Both the position numbers and the translations under genes were made by a program. DNA of 13,781 bases. Source: Pelagibius sp050290145. GTDB lineage: Bacteria > Pseudomonadota > Alphaproteobacteria > Kiloniellales > Kiloniellaceae. Shown one piece after another: positions 5,479 to 10,876 of this stretch. Positions within the stretch are counted from its first letter, which is position 1; each line of letters opens with the position of its first letter. The DNA is taken from positions 1-13,781 of the forward strand of contig JBNKHC010000425.1 in NCBI GenBank assembly GCA_050290145.1, given 5' to 3'. Below the pieces are notes generated by a model. That model was given only the letters and a program-made list of their open reading frames with translations, had not been told where the DNA came from and did no database searches.

Positions 5479-6666
5479 ATGCTGAAGACCGCGGCCGCGA
5501 TCGCGCGGCTGGGCACAGAGAGCGCCTTTGAGGTGCTGGCGCGCGCCAAGCAGCTCGAGGCCCAGGGCCGCGACATTATCAACCTGGGCATCGGCCAGCC
5601 CGACTTCCAGACCCCCGAGCATGTGGTAGAGGCCGCGGTCAAGGCGCTGCGCGACGGCCACCATGGCTACACCCCGGCCAACGGCATTCCCGAGCTGCGC
5701 GAGGCGGTCGCCGAGGACCTTGAGCTGCGCCACCGGGTCAGCGTCGACCCGGCCAGCATCGTCGTGGTGCCGGGCGGCAAGGTGACCATGTTCTTCGCCG
5801 TCCTGATGTTCGGCGAGGCCGGCGCCGAGATCCTCTACCCCAACCCCGGCTTCCCCATCTATGAGTCGGTGATCAACTTCTCCGGCGCCACGGCGGTGCC
5901 GATCCCGCTGCGCGAGGACAACGGCTTCGCCTTCTCCGCCGAGGAGGTGCTGAGCCTGATCACCCCGAAGACCCGCCTCATCATTCTCAACAGCCCCGCC
6001 AACCCGACCGGCGGCGTGACGCCGCGCGAAGAGGTCGATCGCCTGGTCGAGGGGCTGGAGGCCCATCCCGACATCGCCATCCTGTCGGACGAGATCTACA
6101 GCCAGATGCTTTACGACGGGCGCGAGCACGTCAGCCTGCTGCAGTACCCGCAGCTGCGCGACCGGGTCATCATGCTGGACGGCTGGAGCAAGACCTACGC
6201 CATGACCGGCTGGCGCCTGGGCTTCGCGGTCTGGCCCAAGGCCCTGGTGGAGGCGGCCACGCGCCTGGCCATCAACTGCCACTCCTGCGTCAACGCTGCG
6301 GCCCAGTACGCCGGCATCGCCGCCCTGCGCGGCCCCCAGGATGCGGTGGCGGAGATGATGTCGGCCTTCGACATGCGCCGGCGCACCATCCACCGGGCGC
6401 TGAACGACATCCCCGGCGTTTCCTGCGTGGAGCCGGCCGGCGCCTTCTACGCCTTTCCCAATGTGTCCGGCACCGGCATCGCCGCCAAGACCCTGGAGGT
6501 GGAACTGCTGGAGCAGGCCGGCGTGGCGACCATCGCCGGCACCTCCTTCGGGCGTTTCGGGGAAGGCTACCTGCGCCTCTCCTACGCCAACTCCCAGGAA
6601 AACATCCGCGCCGCCCTGGAGCGCATCGCCGGCTATCTGGCGGATCAGGAGGCCCGAAGCGCTTGA
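5479..6666 (+). CDS. Class I/II PLP-dependent aminotransferase (aspartate aminotransferase-like)
   Basis: A cytosolic fold-type I aminotransferase of 395 residues, which moves an amino group between an amino acid and a 2-oxo acid through pyridoxal phosphate. The start is the ATG at 5479, which has TGGAGG 7 bases upstream; the frame extends to a GTG at 5431 without a comparable site. Visible cofactor residues are Asn175 in SPANPTGG, Asp204 and Tyr207 in SDEIY, Schiff-base Lys238 in DGWSKTYAMTGWRLGF, and carboxylate-binding Arg366 in GYLRLSYANS. The N-terminal LGIGQPDFQTPEHV and HGYTPANGIPELREAV are typical of the subgroup annotated as aspartate/aromatic/alanine aminotransferases. Exact amino-acid specificity cannot be read from sequence. 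It lies upstream of glnB on the same strand with a 229-bp gap containing a separate glnB promoter, so it is probably not in the glnBA operon. Confidence 0.95.
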   Translation: MLKTAAAIARLGTESAFEVLARAKQLEAQGRDIINLGIGQPDFQTPEHVVEAAVKALRDGHHGYTPANGIPELREAVAEDLELRHRVSVDPASIVVVPGGKVTMFFAVLMFGEAGAEILYPNPGFPIYESVINFSGATAVPIPLREDNGFAFSAEEVLSLITPKTRLIILNSPANPTGGVTPREEVDRLVEGLEAHPDIAILSDEIYSQMLYDGREHVSLLQYPQLRDRVIMLDGWSKTYAMTGWRLGFAVWPKALVEAATRLAINCHSCVNAAAQYAGIAALRGPQDAVAEMMSAFDMRRRTIHRALNDIPGVSCVEPAGAFYAFPNVSGTGIAAKTLEVELLEQAGVATIAGTSFGRFGEGYLRLSYANSQENIRAALERIAGYLADQEARSA

Positions 6667-6669
6667 TTA

Positions 6670-6705
6670 GTTTGCGTGCAAACTGCTTAGTATTTGGGCA
6701 GCAAA
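6670..6705 (+). promoter_or_regulatory. Candidate upstream activator sites for the glnB promoter
   Basis: GTTTGCGTGCAAAC (6670-6683) is a perfect inverted repeat with a 2-base centre, and TTTG-N5-CAAA (6693-6705) is a weaker copy whose centre is about 22 bp away, close to two helical turns. They lie about 70-107 bp upstream of the -24/-12 promoter at 6776, the usual position for enhancer sites of sigma-54 activators. NtrC is the obvious candidate for a glnBA promoter, but the match to an NtrC consensus is not established here. Confidence 0.45.
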
Positions 6706-6775
6706 GCGCGGATTTTGTGGGCTGATCCGGGCTTTTTCGCCTCTCGGGCCCAGGTTTCGCCGGGCTCCTGCGACT

Positions 6776-6791
6776 TGGCACGGCTCATGCT
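6776..6791 (+). promoter_or_regulatory. Sigma-54 (-24/-12) promoter of glnBA
   Basis: TGGCACGGCTCATGCT matches the RpoN consensus TGGCACG-N4-TTGC[A/T], with one mismatch (ATGCT for TTGCT). The essential GG (6777-6778) and GC (6789-6790) are exactly 10 bases apart. Transcription would begin about 12 bases after the GC, near 6802, giving a leader of roughly 94 bases before glnB. Sigma-54 promoters for glnB/glnA are well known in proteobacteria and signal nitrogen-limited induction. A TATAAA at 6867-6872 lacks a matching -35. Confidence 0.8.
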
Positions 6792-6810
6792 TACGCGAAG
6801 GTGGATACTG

Positions 6811-6824
6811 GTTCGCCAGCGAAC
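6811..6824 (+). promoter_or_regulatory. Palindrome GTTCGC-N2-GCGAAC in the glnB leader
   Basis: GTTCGCCAGCGAAC is a perfect 6-2-6 inverted repeat just downstream of the predicted transcription start. It has the same form as the upstream palindrome at 6670-6683; together they fit GTTYGC-N2-GCRAAC. A protein bound here could block elongation or, with the upstream site, loop the DNA. As RNA it could form only a short hairpin with an unfavourable 2-base loop, so a DNA-level role is more likely. Confidence 0.4.
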
Positions 6825-6895
6825 GGAACAAACAACAGGCCAGAGCTACCCAGCTAAGAGTCACCCTATAAAGAGACACGGGGCCCAAATACGCG

Positions 6896-7234
6896 ATGAA
6901 GAAGATCGAAGCGATCATCAAGCCGTTCAAGCTTGATGAGGTAAAGGAAGCGCTGCATGAGGTGGGGATCAAAGGCATTACCGTGACCGAGGCCAAGGGC
7001 TTCGGCCGGCAGAAGGGCCACACCGAACTGTACCGCGGCGCCGAGTATGTCGTCGATTTCCTGCCCAAGGTGAAGGTCGAAGTGGTCCTGGAGGACGAAC
7101 TCGTCGAGCGCGCCGTGGAGGCCATTCAGCAGGCCGCCCACACGGGCCGCATCGGCGACGGCAAGATCTTCGTCAGTGCGATCGAGGAGTCCATCCGCAT
7201 CCGCACCGGGGAGCGCGGCGCGGCCGCCGTCTGA
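6896..7234 (+). CDS. glnB: Nitrogen regulatory protein PII
   Basis: PII is a small trimeric cytosolic sensor that binds ATP/ADP and 2-oxoglutarate and is uridylylated by GlnD when glutamine is low; it then controls NtrB and the glutamine synthetase adenylyltransferase GlnE. The 112-residue length is exactly usual. It begins MKKIEAIIKPFKLDEVKEAL, and the T-loop GFGRQKGHTELYRGAEY carries the uridylylation site Tyr51 and Tyr46. The B-loop region follows as HTGRIGDGKIFV, and the C-terminus has RIRTGERG. The T-loop suggests GlnB rather than GlnK, and the position directly upstream of glnA supports this. The ATG at 6896 has only a poor Shine-Dalgarno. Expression is probably from the sigma-54 promoter at 6776-6791. 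Confidence 0.98.
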   Translation: MKKIEAIIKPFKLDEVKEALHEVGIKGITVTEAKGFGRQKGHTELYRGAEYVVDFLPKVKVEVVLEDELVERAVEAIQQAAHTGRIGDGKIFVSAIEESIRIRTGERGAAAV

Positions 7235-7337
7235 GAGACGGTGCGCCGGCCATTTCACGGTGGCCACTTCGCGGCCGGGAACAGCCGGCAGAGGCTAACG
7301 TCAATCACGGTTTTTAGAAGAAACGGAAAGAGCATCC
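7235..7337 (+). other. glnB-glnA spacer with competing hairpins
   Basis: This 103-bp spacer contains GGCCA-N8-TGGCC (7248-7265) and, further on, GCCGG-N6-CCGGC between about 7273 and 7289, plus longer alternative pairings between the CCGGCC and GGCCGG segments. No T-tract follows, so it is not a standard terminator. The structures may set different transcript levels for glnB and glnA through processing or stability. I see no convincing separate glnA promoter. Confidence 0.35.
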
Positions 7338-8747
7338 ATGTCTGACGCCAAAACCATCCTTGAGATGATCAAAGAGAAGAACATCGTCTACGTCGACTAC
7401 CGCTTCACCGACCCGCGCGGTAAGTGGCAGCACGTTGCCATGCACGTGAACGCCATCGACGAGGACGCCCTCACTGAAGGCATCATGTTCGACGGTTCGT
7501 CGATCGCCGGCTGGAAAGCGATCAACGAGTCCGACATGATCCTGCAGCCCGACCTGAACTCGGCGGTGATGGATCCCTTCTCCAACCTTCCGCAGCTCAT
7601 CCTCTTCTGCAACATCGTGGAGCCCTCGACCGGCCAGCTCTATGGCCGCGACCCGCGCTCGACCGCGATCCGTGCCGTTGAGCACCTGAAGGCGACCGGC
7701 ATCGGCGACTCCTCCTTCTGGGGCCCGGAAGCAGAGTTCTTCGTCTTCGACGACGTCCGCTACGAGGTCTCGCAGAACCAGACCTTCTATTTCCTGGACT
7801 CCAACGAAGGCCCCTACAACACCGGCGCCATCTTCGAGCAGGGCAACCTGGGTCACCGCCCGGCCATCAAGGGTGGCTACTTCCCGGTGCCGCCGGTGGA
7901 CTCGGCCATGGACCTGCGTGCCGAGATGTTGAAGGTGATGGCCGAGATGGGCCTGGACGTCGAGAAGCATCACCACGAGGTGGCGCCGTCCCAGCACGAG
8001 CTGGGCATCAAGTTCGCCCCGATGGTGGAAGCCGCCGACGGCATGCAGATCTACAAGTACGTGGTGCAGCAGGTCGCCGACCAGTACGGTAAGACGGCGA
8101 CCTTCATGCCGAAGCCGGTCGCCGGCGACAACGGCTCGGGCATGCACACCCACCAGTCGATCTGGAAGGACGGTCAGCCGCTCTTCGCCGGTGACGGTTA
8201 CGCCGGCCTGTCGGAGATGTGCCTCTTCTACATCGGCGGCATCATCAAGCACGCCAAGGCGCTGAACGCCTTCACCAACCCCTCGACCAACAGCTACAAG
8301 CGTCTGATCCCGGGCTTCGAAGCGCCGGTGCTGCTCGCCTACTCGGCGCGCAATCGTTCGGCCTCCTGCCGTATCCCTTACGGCGAGAGCCCCAAGGCCA
8401 AGCGCGTCGAGATCCGCTTCCCGGACCCGGTTGCCAACCCCTACCTCGCCTTCTCGGCGATGCTCATGGCCGGCCTGGACGGCATCAAGAACAAGATCCA
8501 TCCGGGCGACCCCATGGACAAGGACCTCTACGACCTGCCGCCGGAAGAGCTTGCCGGCGTGCCGACGGTCTGCGGTTCCCTGCGCGAGGCCATGGAGGCC
8601 CTGGAAGCCGACCACGAGTTCCTGCTGGCCGGCGACGTCTTCACCCGCGACCAGATCGATGGCTACATGGATCTGAAGTGGGAAGAGATCTACGAGTTCG
8701 AGCACGCCCCGCACCCGGTCGAGTTCAAGATGTACTACTCGTCCTGA
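7338..8747 (+). CDS. glnA: Glutamine synthetase type I
   Basis: Forms glutamine from glutamate, ammonium and ATP as a cytosolic dodecamer; the main ammonium-assimilating enzyme. At 469 residues it is the standard GSI length. Visible landmarks: the N-terminal beta-grasp with MFDGSSIAGW from about residue 50, metal ligands in GPEAEFF (Glu131, Glu133), HHHEVAPSQHELGI from 211, the ATP/metal segment DNGSGMHTHQS with His270, the flap loop NPSTNSYKRLIPGFEAP, and EIRFPDP around Arg360. DKDLYDLPPEE places the adenylylation site at Tyr398, so this is the GSI-beta form inactivated by GlnE. The start at 7338 has a modest GGAAAGAG site. It follows glnB after 103 bp and is closed by a strong terminator at 8816-8850, forming a glnBA operon. 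Confidence 0.98.
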   Translation: MSDAKTILEMIKEKNIVYVDYRFTDPRGKWQHVAMHVNAIDEDALTEGIMFDGSSIAGWKAINESDMILQPDLNSAVMDPFSNLPQLILFCNIVEPSTGQLYGRDPRSTAIRAVEHLKATGIGDSSFWGPEAEFFVFDDVRYEVSQNQTFYFLDSNEGPYNTGAIFEQGNLGHRPAIKGGYFPVPPVDSAMDLRAEMLKVMAEMGLDVEKHHHEVAPSQHELGIKFAPMVEAADGMQIYKYVVQQVADQYGKTATFMPKPVAGDNGSGMHTHQSIWKDGQPLFAGDGYAGLSEMCLFYIGGIIKHAKALNAFTNPSTNSYKRLIPGFEAPVLLAYSARNRSASCRIPYGESPKAKRVEIRFPDPVANPYLAFSAMLMAGLDGIKNKIHPGDPMDKDLYDLPPEELAGVPTVCGSLREAMEALEADHEFLLAGDVFTRDQIDGYMDLKWEEIYEFEHAPHPVEFKMYYSS

Positions 8748-8757
8748 TACGGCCCAA

Positions 8758-8778
8758 CTGACGCCCGAGTGGCGTCAG
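8758..8778 (+). other. Perfect 8-bp hairpin 10 bases after glnA
   Basis: CTGACGCC (8758-8765), loop CGAGT, GGCGTCAG (8771-8778). A G-run rather than a T-run follows, so it is not an intrinsic terminator alone; it may protect the glnA mRNA 3' end ahead of the true terminator 38 bases later. Confidence 0.5.
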
Positions 8779-8804
8779 GGGGGGACGCTCCGCCGTCCCC
8801 TGCC

Positions 8805-8850
8805 AAAAAAAGAAGGCCCCGCCGGTACGATGCCGGCGGGGCTTTTTCTT
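8805..8850. terminator. Strong rho-independent terminator of glnBA, bidirectional form
   Basis: A 10-bp GC stem, GCCCCGCCGG (8816-8825) with CCGGCGGGGC (8833-8842), has a 7-base loop and is followed by TTTTTCTTT (8843-8851). An A-run (8805-8811) precedes the stem, so it could also stop transcription coming from the right. Confidence 0.92.
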
Positions 8851-9032
8851 TGCCCCCGCCAACGCCTCTGCACACGAATCGCCGCCGAAGACCAATATGG
8901 TTAACGGTAAGTAAAGACATCGCCGTAATCACAGAAGAGATCGATTTCCATCACACTTCTGCCGTGAAGTGGTCACCCCGGCATCACAAGCATCTGGGGG
9001 ATCCTAAGATAGGGTCTGCAGTGCTCATCGCT

Positions 9033-9071
9033 CCAAAAGCGCGAGTCGGGCGGGAAACCGCAACCTTTTGG
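9033..9071 (+). other. Nested hairpin with GAAA tetraloop, possible structured RNA
   Basis: Outer arms CCAAAAG (9033-9039) and CTTTTGG (9065-9071) are perfectly complementary and enclose GCGG-GAAA-CCGC (9050-9061), a 4-bp stem with a GNRA tetraloop. GNRA loops are common in folded RNAs. It lies about 190 bases before the TTG start of the protease gene. It may be part of a long leader, a small RNA, or chance. Confidence 0.3.
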
Positions 9072-9218
9072 CAAGATTTATTGAAAAAAAATTAAATGAA
9101 TCCCTAACGTATGGCTAGAAACCTAATTTTTTATTAAAATATTCCAAATATCCCGACTTTCTAATTTTGATGTCATACAATACCCTCGAATAAATCACGC
9201 CCAGACGGCAAGTAAAAC

Positions 9219-9258
9219 GCTACTCCTCTGTCAAACGGATTACCACGTTCGGAGTAGC
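9219..9258 (+). promoter_or_regulatory. Hairpin enclosing the Shine-Dalgarno of the cysteine-protease gene
   Basis: GCTACTCC (9219-9226) is perfectly complementary to GGAGTAGC (9251-9258), which contains the GGAG ribosome-binding site for the TTG start at 9262. The 24-base loop holds a second short stem, AACG-N8-CGTT, stacking inside. In this fold the Shine-Dalgarno would be fully paired, so translation would depend on opening the hairpin. Confidence 0.5.
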
Positions 9259-9261
9259 CTC

Positions 9262-9858
9262 TTGCTGTCACGAAGACACTTGCTCCTGGGTCTGGGCGCC
9301 ACCGCCGCCAGCATCGCGATCCCCGCGCCCGCGCAATCGGCCATGACCGGCCTGCCAGGCCCCCTGCCCCTCTCCTCCGCCATGTCGGCCGGTAAGCTGA
9401 TCCCCGCGCCCTCGGCCTGGTTCGCCCTGTTGCGCCAGCACCCGGAACTGGACCCGGCCACCTCGCGCTTCAAGCCGGTCAAGCTCTCCTTGGGACGTGC
9501 GGCCCAGCTCATGAGGGTCAACAAGGAGATCAACAAGCGCATCGCGTACCGCGACGACGCCGGGAAGGACATCTGGGAAGTCGGCGACCGGGCCGGCGAC
9601 TGCGAGGACTATGCGATTCGCAAGCTGAAGACCCTGATCCAGGATCACGGCTTTCCGCGCGGCGCCCTCACCCTCGCCGCCTGCCGGCTGGACCGCGGGC
9701 GCGGCCATGCCGTTCTGCTGGTCCACAGCGACAAGGGAGTCTACGTCATGGACAACCTGACCTACCGGGTCATGCCCTGGCGCGACTTGCCCTACAACTG
9801 GGTTGCACGGGAGGAACCCGGCGCCCCTTTTCGGCTGTGGCGCTCCCTCGCCGCCTGA
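9262..9858 (+). CDS. Transglutaminase-like cysteine protease (BTLCP / LapG-like family)
   Basis: The 198-residue protein begins LSRRHLLLGLGATAASIAIP, a signal sequence with a twin arginine, followed by PAPAQSA as a likely cleavage region, so it should be exported, possibly by Tat. The mature part fits the bacterial transglutaminase-like cysteine proteinase family (DUF920): IWEVGDRAGDCEDYAIRKLK with nucleophile Cys114, GRGHAVLLVHS with His149, and YVMDNL with Asp164. The best-known member, LapG, is a calcium-dependent periplasmic protease that cuts biofilm adhesins under control of the c-di-GMP receptor LapD; neither a LapD nor a large adhesin gene is seen here, so the substrate is unknown. 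The start is TTG at 9262, supported by GGAG 7 bases upstream; no ATG precedes the signal sequence in frame. Confidence 0.92.
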   Translation: MLSRRHLLLGLGATAASIAIPAPAQSAMTGLPGPLPLSSAMSAGKLIPAPSAWFALLRQHPELDPATSRFKPVKLSLGRAAQLMRVNKEINKRIAYRDDAGKDIWEVGDRAGDCEDYAIRKLKTLIQDHGFPRGALTLAACRLDRGRGHAVLLVHSDKGVYVMDNLTYRVMPWRDLPYNWVAREEPGAPFRLWRSLAA

Positions 9859-9873
9859 GGCGGCGGGGAGCGC
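9840..9873. terminator. Long GC hairpin between convergent genes, with the stop codon in its loop
   Basis: The left arm (9840-9855) pairs with the right arm (9859-9873) over 15 bp with one bulged base; the 3-base loop is the TGA stop of the protease gene. The next gene converges from the right and stops at 9889, so it could serve both transcripts. No T-tract follows on the plus strand, so terminator function is plausible but not certain. Confidence 0.5.
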
Positions 9874-9888
9874 TTCCGACGGAAACGC

Positions 9889-10251
9889 TCAGCGCAGCTT
9901 GACGGTAACCGTGGCGCCGCCGTCGCCGTGCACGGAATCGTGGGCGCGGATCAGCACCTCGTCGACCTCCGGCGGAATGACCACGCCGCCCAGGGAGCGG
10001 GTAAAGGGCTGCTCGTGCTCGTGGGGATGCAGCAGGACCCGGGTCCCGAGGACGCGTCCCTCCAGGGTCTCCACCTGCCAGCGGTCGGCGTAGTGGTCCC
10101 AGCCTTCGTCGCCGTGGCGCACCGTGACCCGGAAGCGCCAGGTGCCGTCGCTCTCCTGCGCGGCCTCGGCGGAGACCACATCGGCTTCGCCGGCCAGGGC
10201 CGGGGCCAAAGGCAGAAGGCTCAGCAGGCAGGCGGCAAGCAGGCGCCTCAT
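9889..10251 (-). CDS. Small periplasmic protein of unknown function (120 aa)
   Basis: The protein starts MRRLLAACLLSLLPLAPALA, a clear Sec signal peptide with cleavage likely after ALA (residue 20), leaving about 100 mature residues. The mature part contains a conserved-looking block HGDEGWDHYADRWQVE, then GTRVLLHPHEHEQPFTRSL, then VVIPPEVDEVLIRAHDSVHG. It is rich in His and acidic residues, which could bind metal, and has a beta-sandwich-like pattern. I have a memory of similar uncharacterised alphaproteobacterial proteins but no named function. There is one cysteine, in the signal peptide only, and no lipobox. Its ATG overlaps the stop of the thioesterase gene (ATGA at 10251-10248), so the two are translationally coupled. 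Stop TGA at 9889-9891. Confidence 0.85.
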   Translation of the reverse strand: MRRLLAACLLSLLPLAPALAGEADVVSAEAAQESDGTWRFRVTVRHGDEGWDHYADRWQVETLEGRVLGTRVLLHPHEHEQPFTRSLGGVVIPPEVDEVLIRAHDSVHGDGGATVTVKLR

Positions 10252-10703
10252 GCGGCTCCCTCCTCGTCTTCGGTCGGCACCGGGCCCTCAGGAACGGGTC
10301 GGGGCCGGCCGTTGTCGTCGATCGCGACCAGGGTGAAGGTCCCCTGCGTCACCCGGACATGCTCGTTGGGGCCGCTGGCGCTGATGCTGCCGCGCAACGC
10401 CCAGGCTTCGACGTGGATGGCCATGGAGGTGCGCCCGACGCGGATCACCTCCGTGTAGGTGCCGAGCACATCACCCACGTAAACGGGCAGGTGGAAGACC
10501 ATGGCGTCGACCGCCACTGTGGCGACACGCCCGCGGGCACGCGCCCCGGCGGCGATACCGGCGGCGATATCCATCTGCGACAGTACCCAGCCGCCGAAGA
10601 TGTCGCCGTTGGGATTGGCGTCGGCCGGCATGGCGAGGGTCCGGGAGGCCAGGCTGCCGCGCGGCTTGTCCCCGCTGGGCGGCTTTTCACTTTCCGAAGG
10701 CAT
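10248..10703 (-). CDS. Acyl-CoA thioesterase, hot-dog fold (YciA-like)
   Basis: Hydrolyses acyl-CoA to free acid and CoA in the cytosol. With the ATG at 10701-10703 the protein has 151 residues. The hot-dog hallmark NPNGDIFGGWVLSQMD at about 31-45 carries the catalytic Asp (Asp34) and is typical of YciA/BACH-type enzymes; VDAMVFHLPVYVGDVLGTYTEVIRVGRTSM follows as the second strand region, in two parts (VFHLPVYVGD and EVIRVGRTS). The C-terminal 20 residues are acidic and Pro-rich. A GTG at 10721 would add six residues but has no Shine-Dalgarno; the ATG has a weak GAGAG about 11 bases upstream. It is the first gene of a two-gene unit with the periplasmic protein and is divergent from parE. Substrate chain length is not predictable. 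Confidence 0.92.
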   Translation of the reverse strand: MPSESEKPPSGDKPRGSLASRTLAMPADANPNGDIFGGWVLSQMDIAAGIAAGARARGRVATVAVDAMVFHLPVYVGDVLGTYTEVIRVGRTSMAIHVEAWALRGSISASGPNEHVRVTQGTFTLVAIDDNGRPRPVPEGPVPTEDEEGAA

Positions 10704-10742
10704 GGACAGGGGGTCTCTCACTAACTAGATACTGGGGCTCCA

Positions 10743-10763
10743 GATAAGCTACCCTACCTTATC
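10743..10763. promoter_or_regulatory. Inverted repeat GATAAG-N9-CTTATC between divergent genes
   Basis: Perfect 6-bp arms (10743-10748 and 10758-10763) lie in the 173-bp region between the thioesterase and parE starts, about 40-60 bp upstream of the thioesterase ATG. The form suits a dimeric regulator or may be incidental. No known regulator consensus is recognised. Confidence 0.3.
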
Positions 10764-10785
10764 GGCGATTCCCTTGTCCCGATTC

Positions 10786-10805
10786 GCCACACGTCGGGGT
10801 GTGGC
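10786..10805 (+). promoter_or_regulatory. Perfect 7-bp hairpin in the parE leader
   Basis: GCCACAC (10786-10792), loop GTCGGG, GTGTGGC (10799-10805), ending 71 bases before the parE ATG. No T-tract follows. It may be a leader RNA hairpin or an operator. Confidence 0.35.
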
Positions 10806-10876
10806 CCCGGCGATCACGTTTTCGTTCACTGCACGCATTTGTCCACGACATGCGGGCGCCTACATTACAGGCCAAG

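Larger units (their letters stand above)
8850..9261. other. 412-bp intergenic region with an AT-rich core
   Basis: The gap lies between the glnA terminator and the cysteine-protease gene. It holds a near CtrA box (GGTTAA-N7-TAAA, 8899-8915), an inverted repeat CACTTC-N6-GAAGTG (8954-8971), a nested hairpin (9033-9071) and a strongly AT-rich stretch from about 9072 to 9200. A plus frame crosses it from the terminator to 9095, but it starts inside the terminator, has AT-rich third positions unlike neighbouring genes, and matches no family I know, so I do not call it. The promoter of the downstream gene is presumably in the AT-rich stretch, but I cannot pick one sequence. Confidence 0.55.

Noticed and set aside
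7261..7276. GG-N10-GC spacing before glnA suggestive of a second sigma-54 promoter
   Set aside because: Apart from the GG and GC pairs, the -24 and -12 elements fit the consensus poorly, unlike the site before glnB.
7314..8714. Long minus-strand open frame opposite glnA
   Set aside because: Shadow of glnA; low-complexity composition without motifs.
8769..9095. Plus-strand open frame of 108 codons after glnA
   Set aside because: It starts inside the hairpin region and runs through the intrinsic terminator; codon use in its second half is unlike neighbouring genes and no start exists there. A decayed fragment cannot be excluded.
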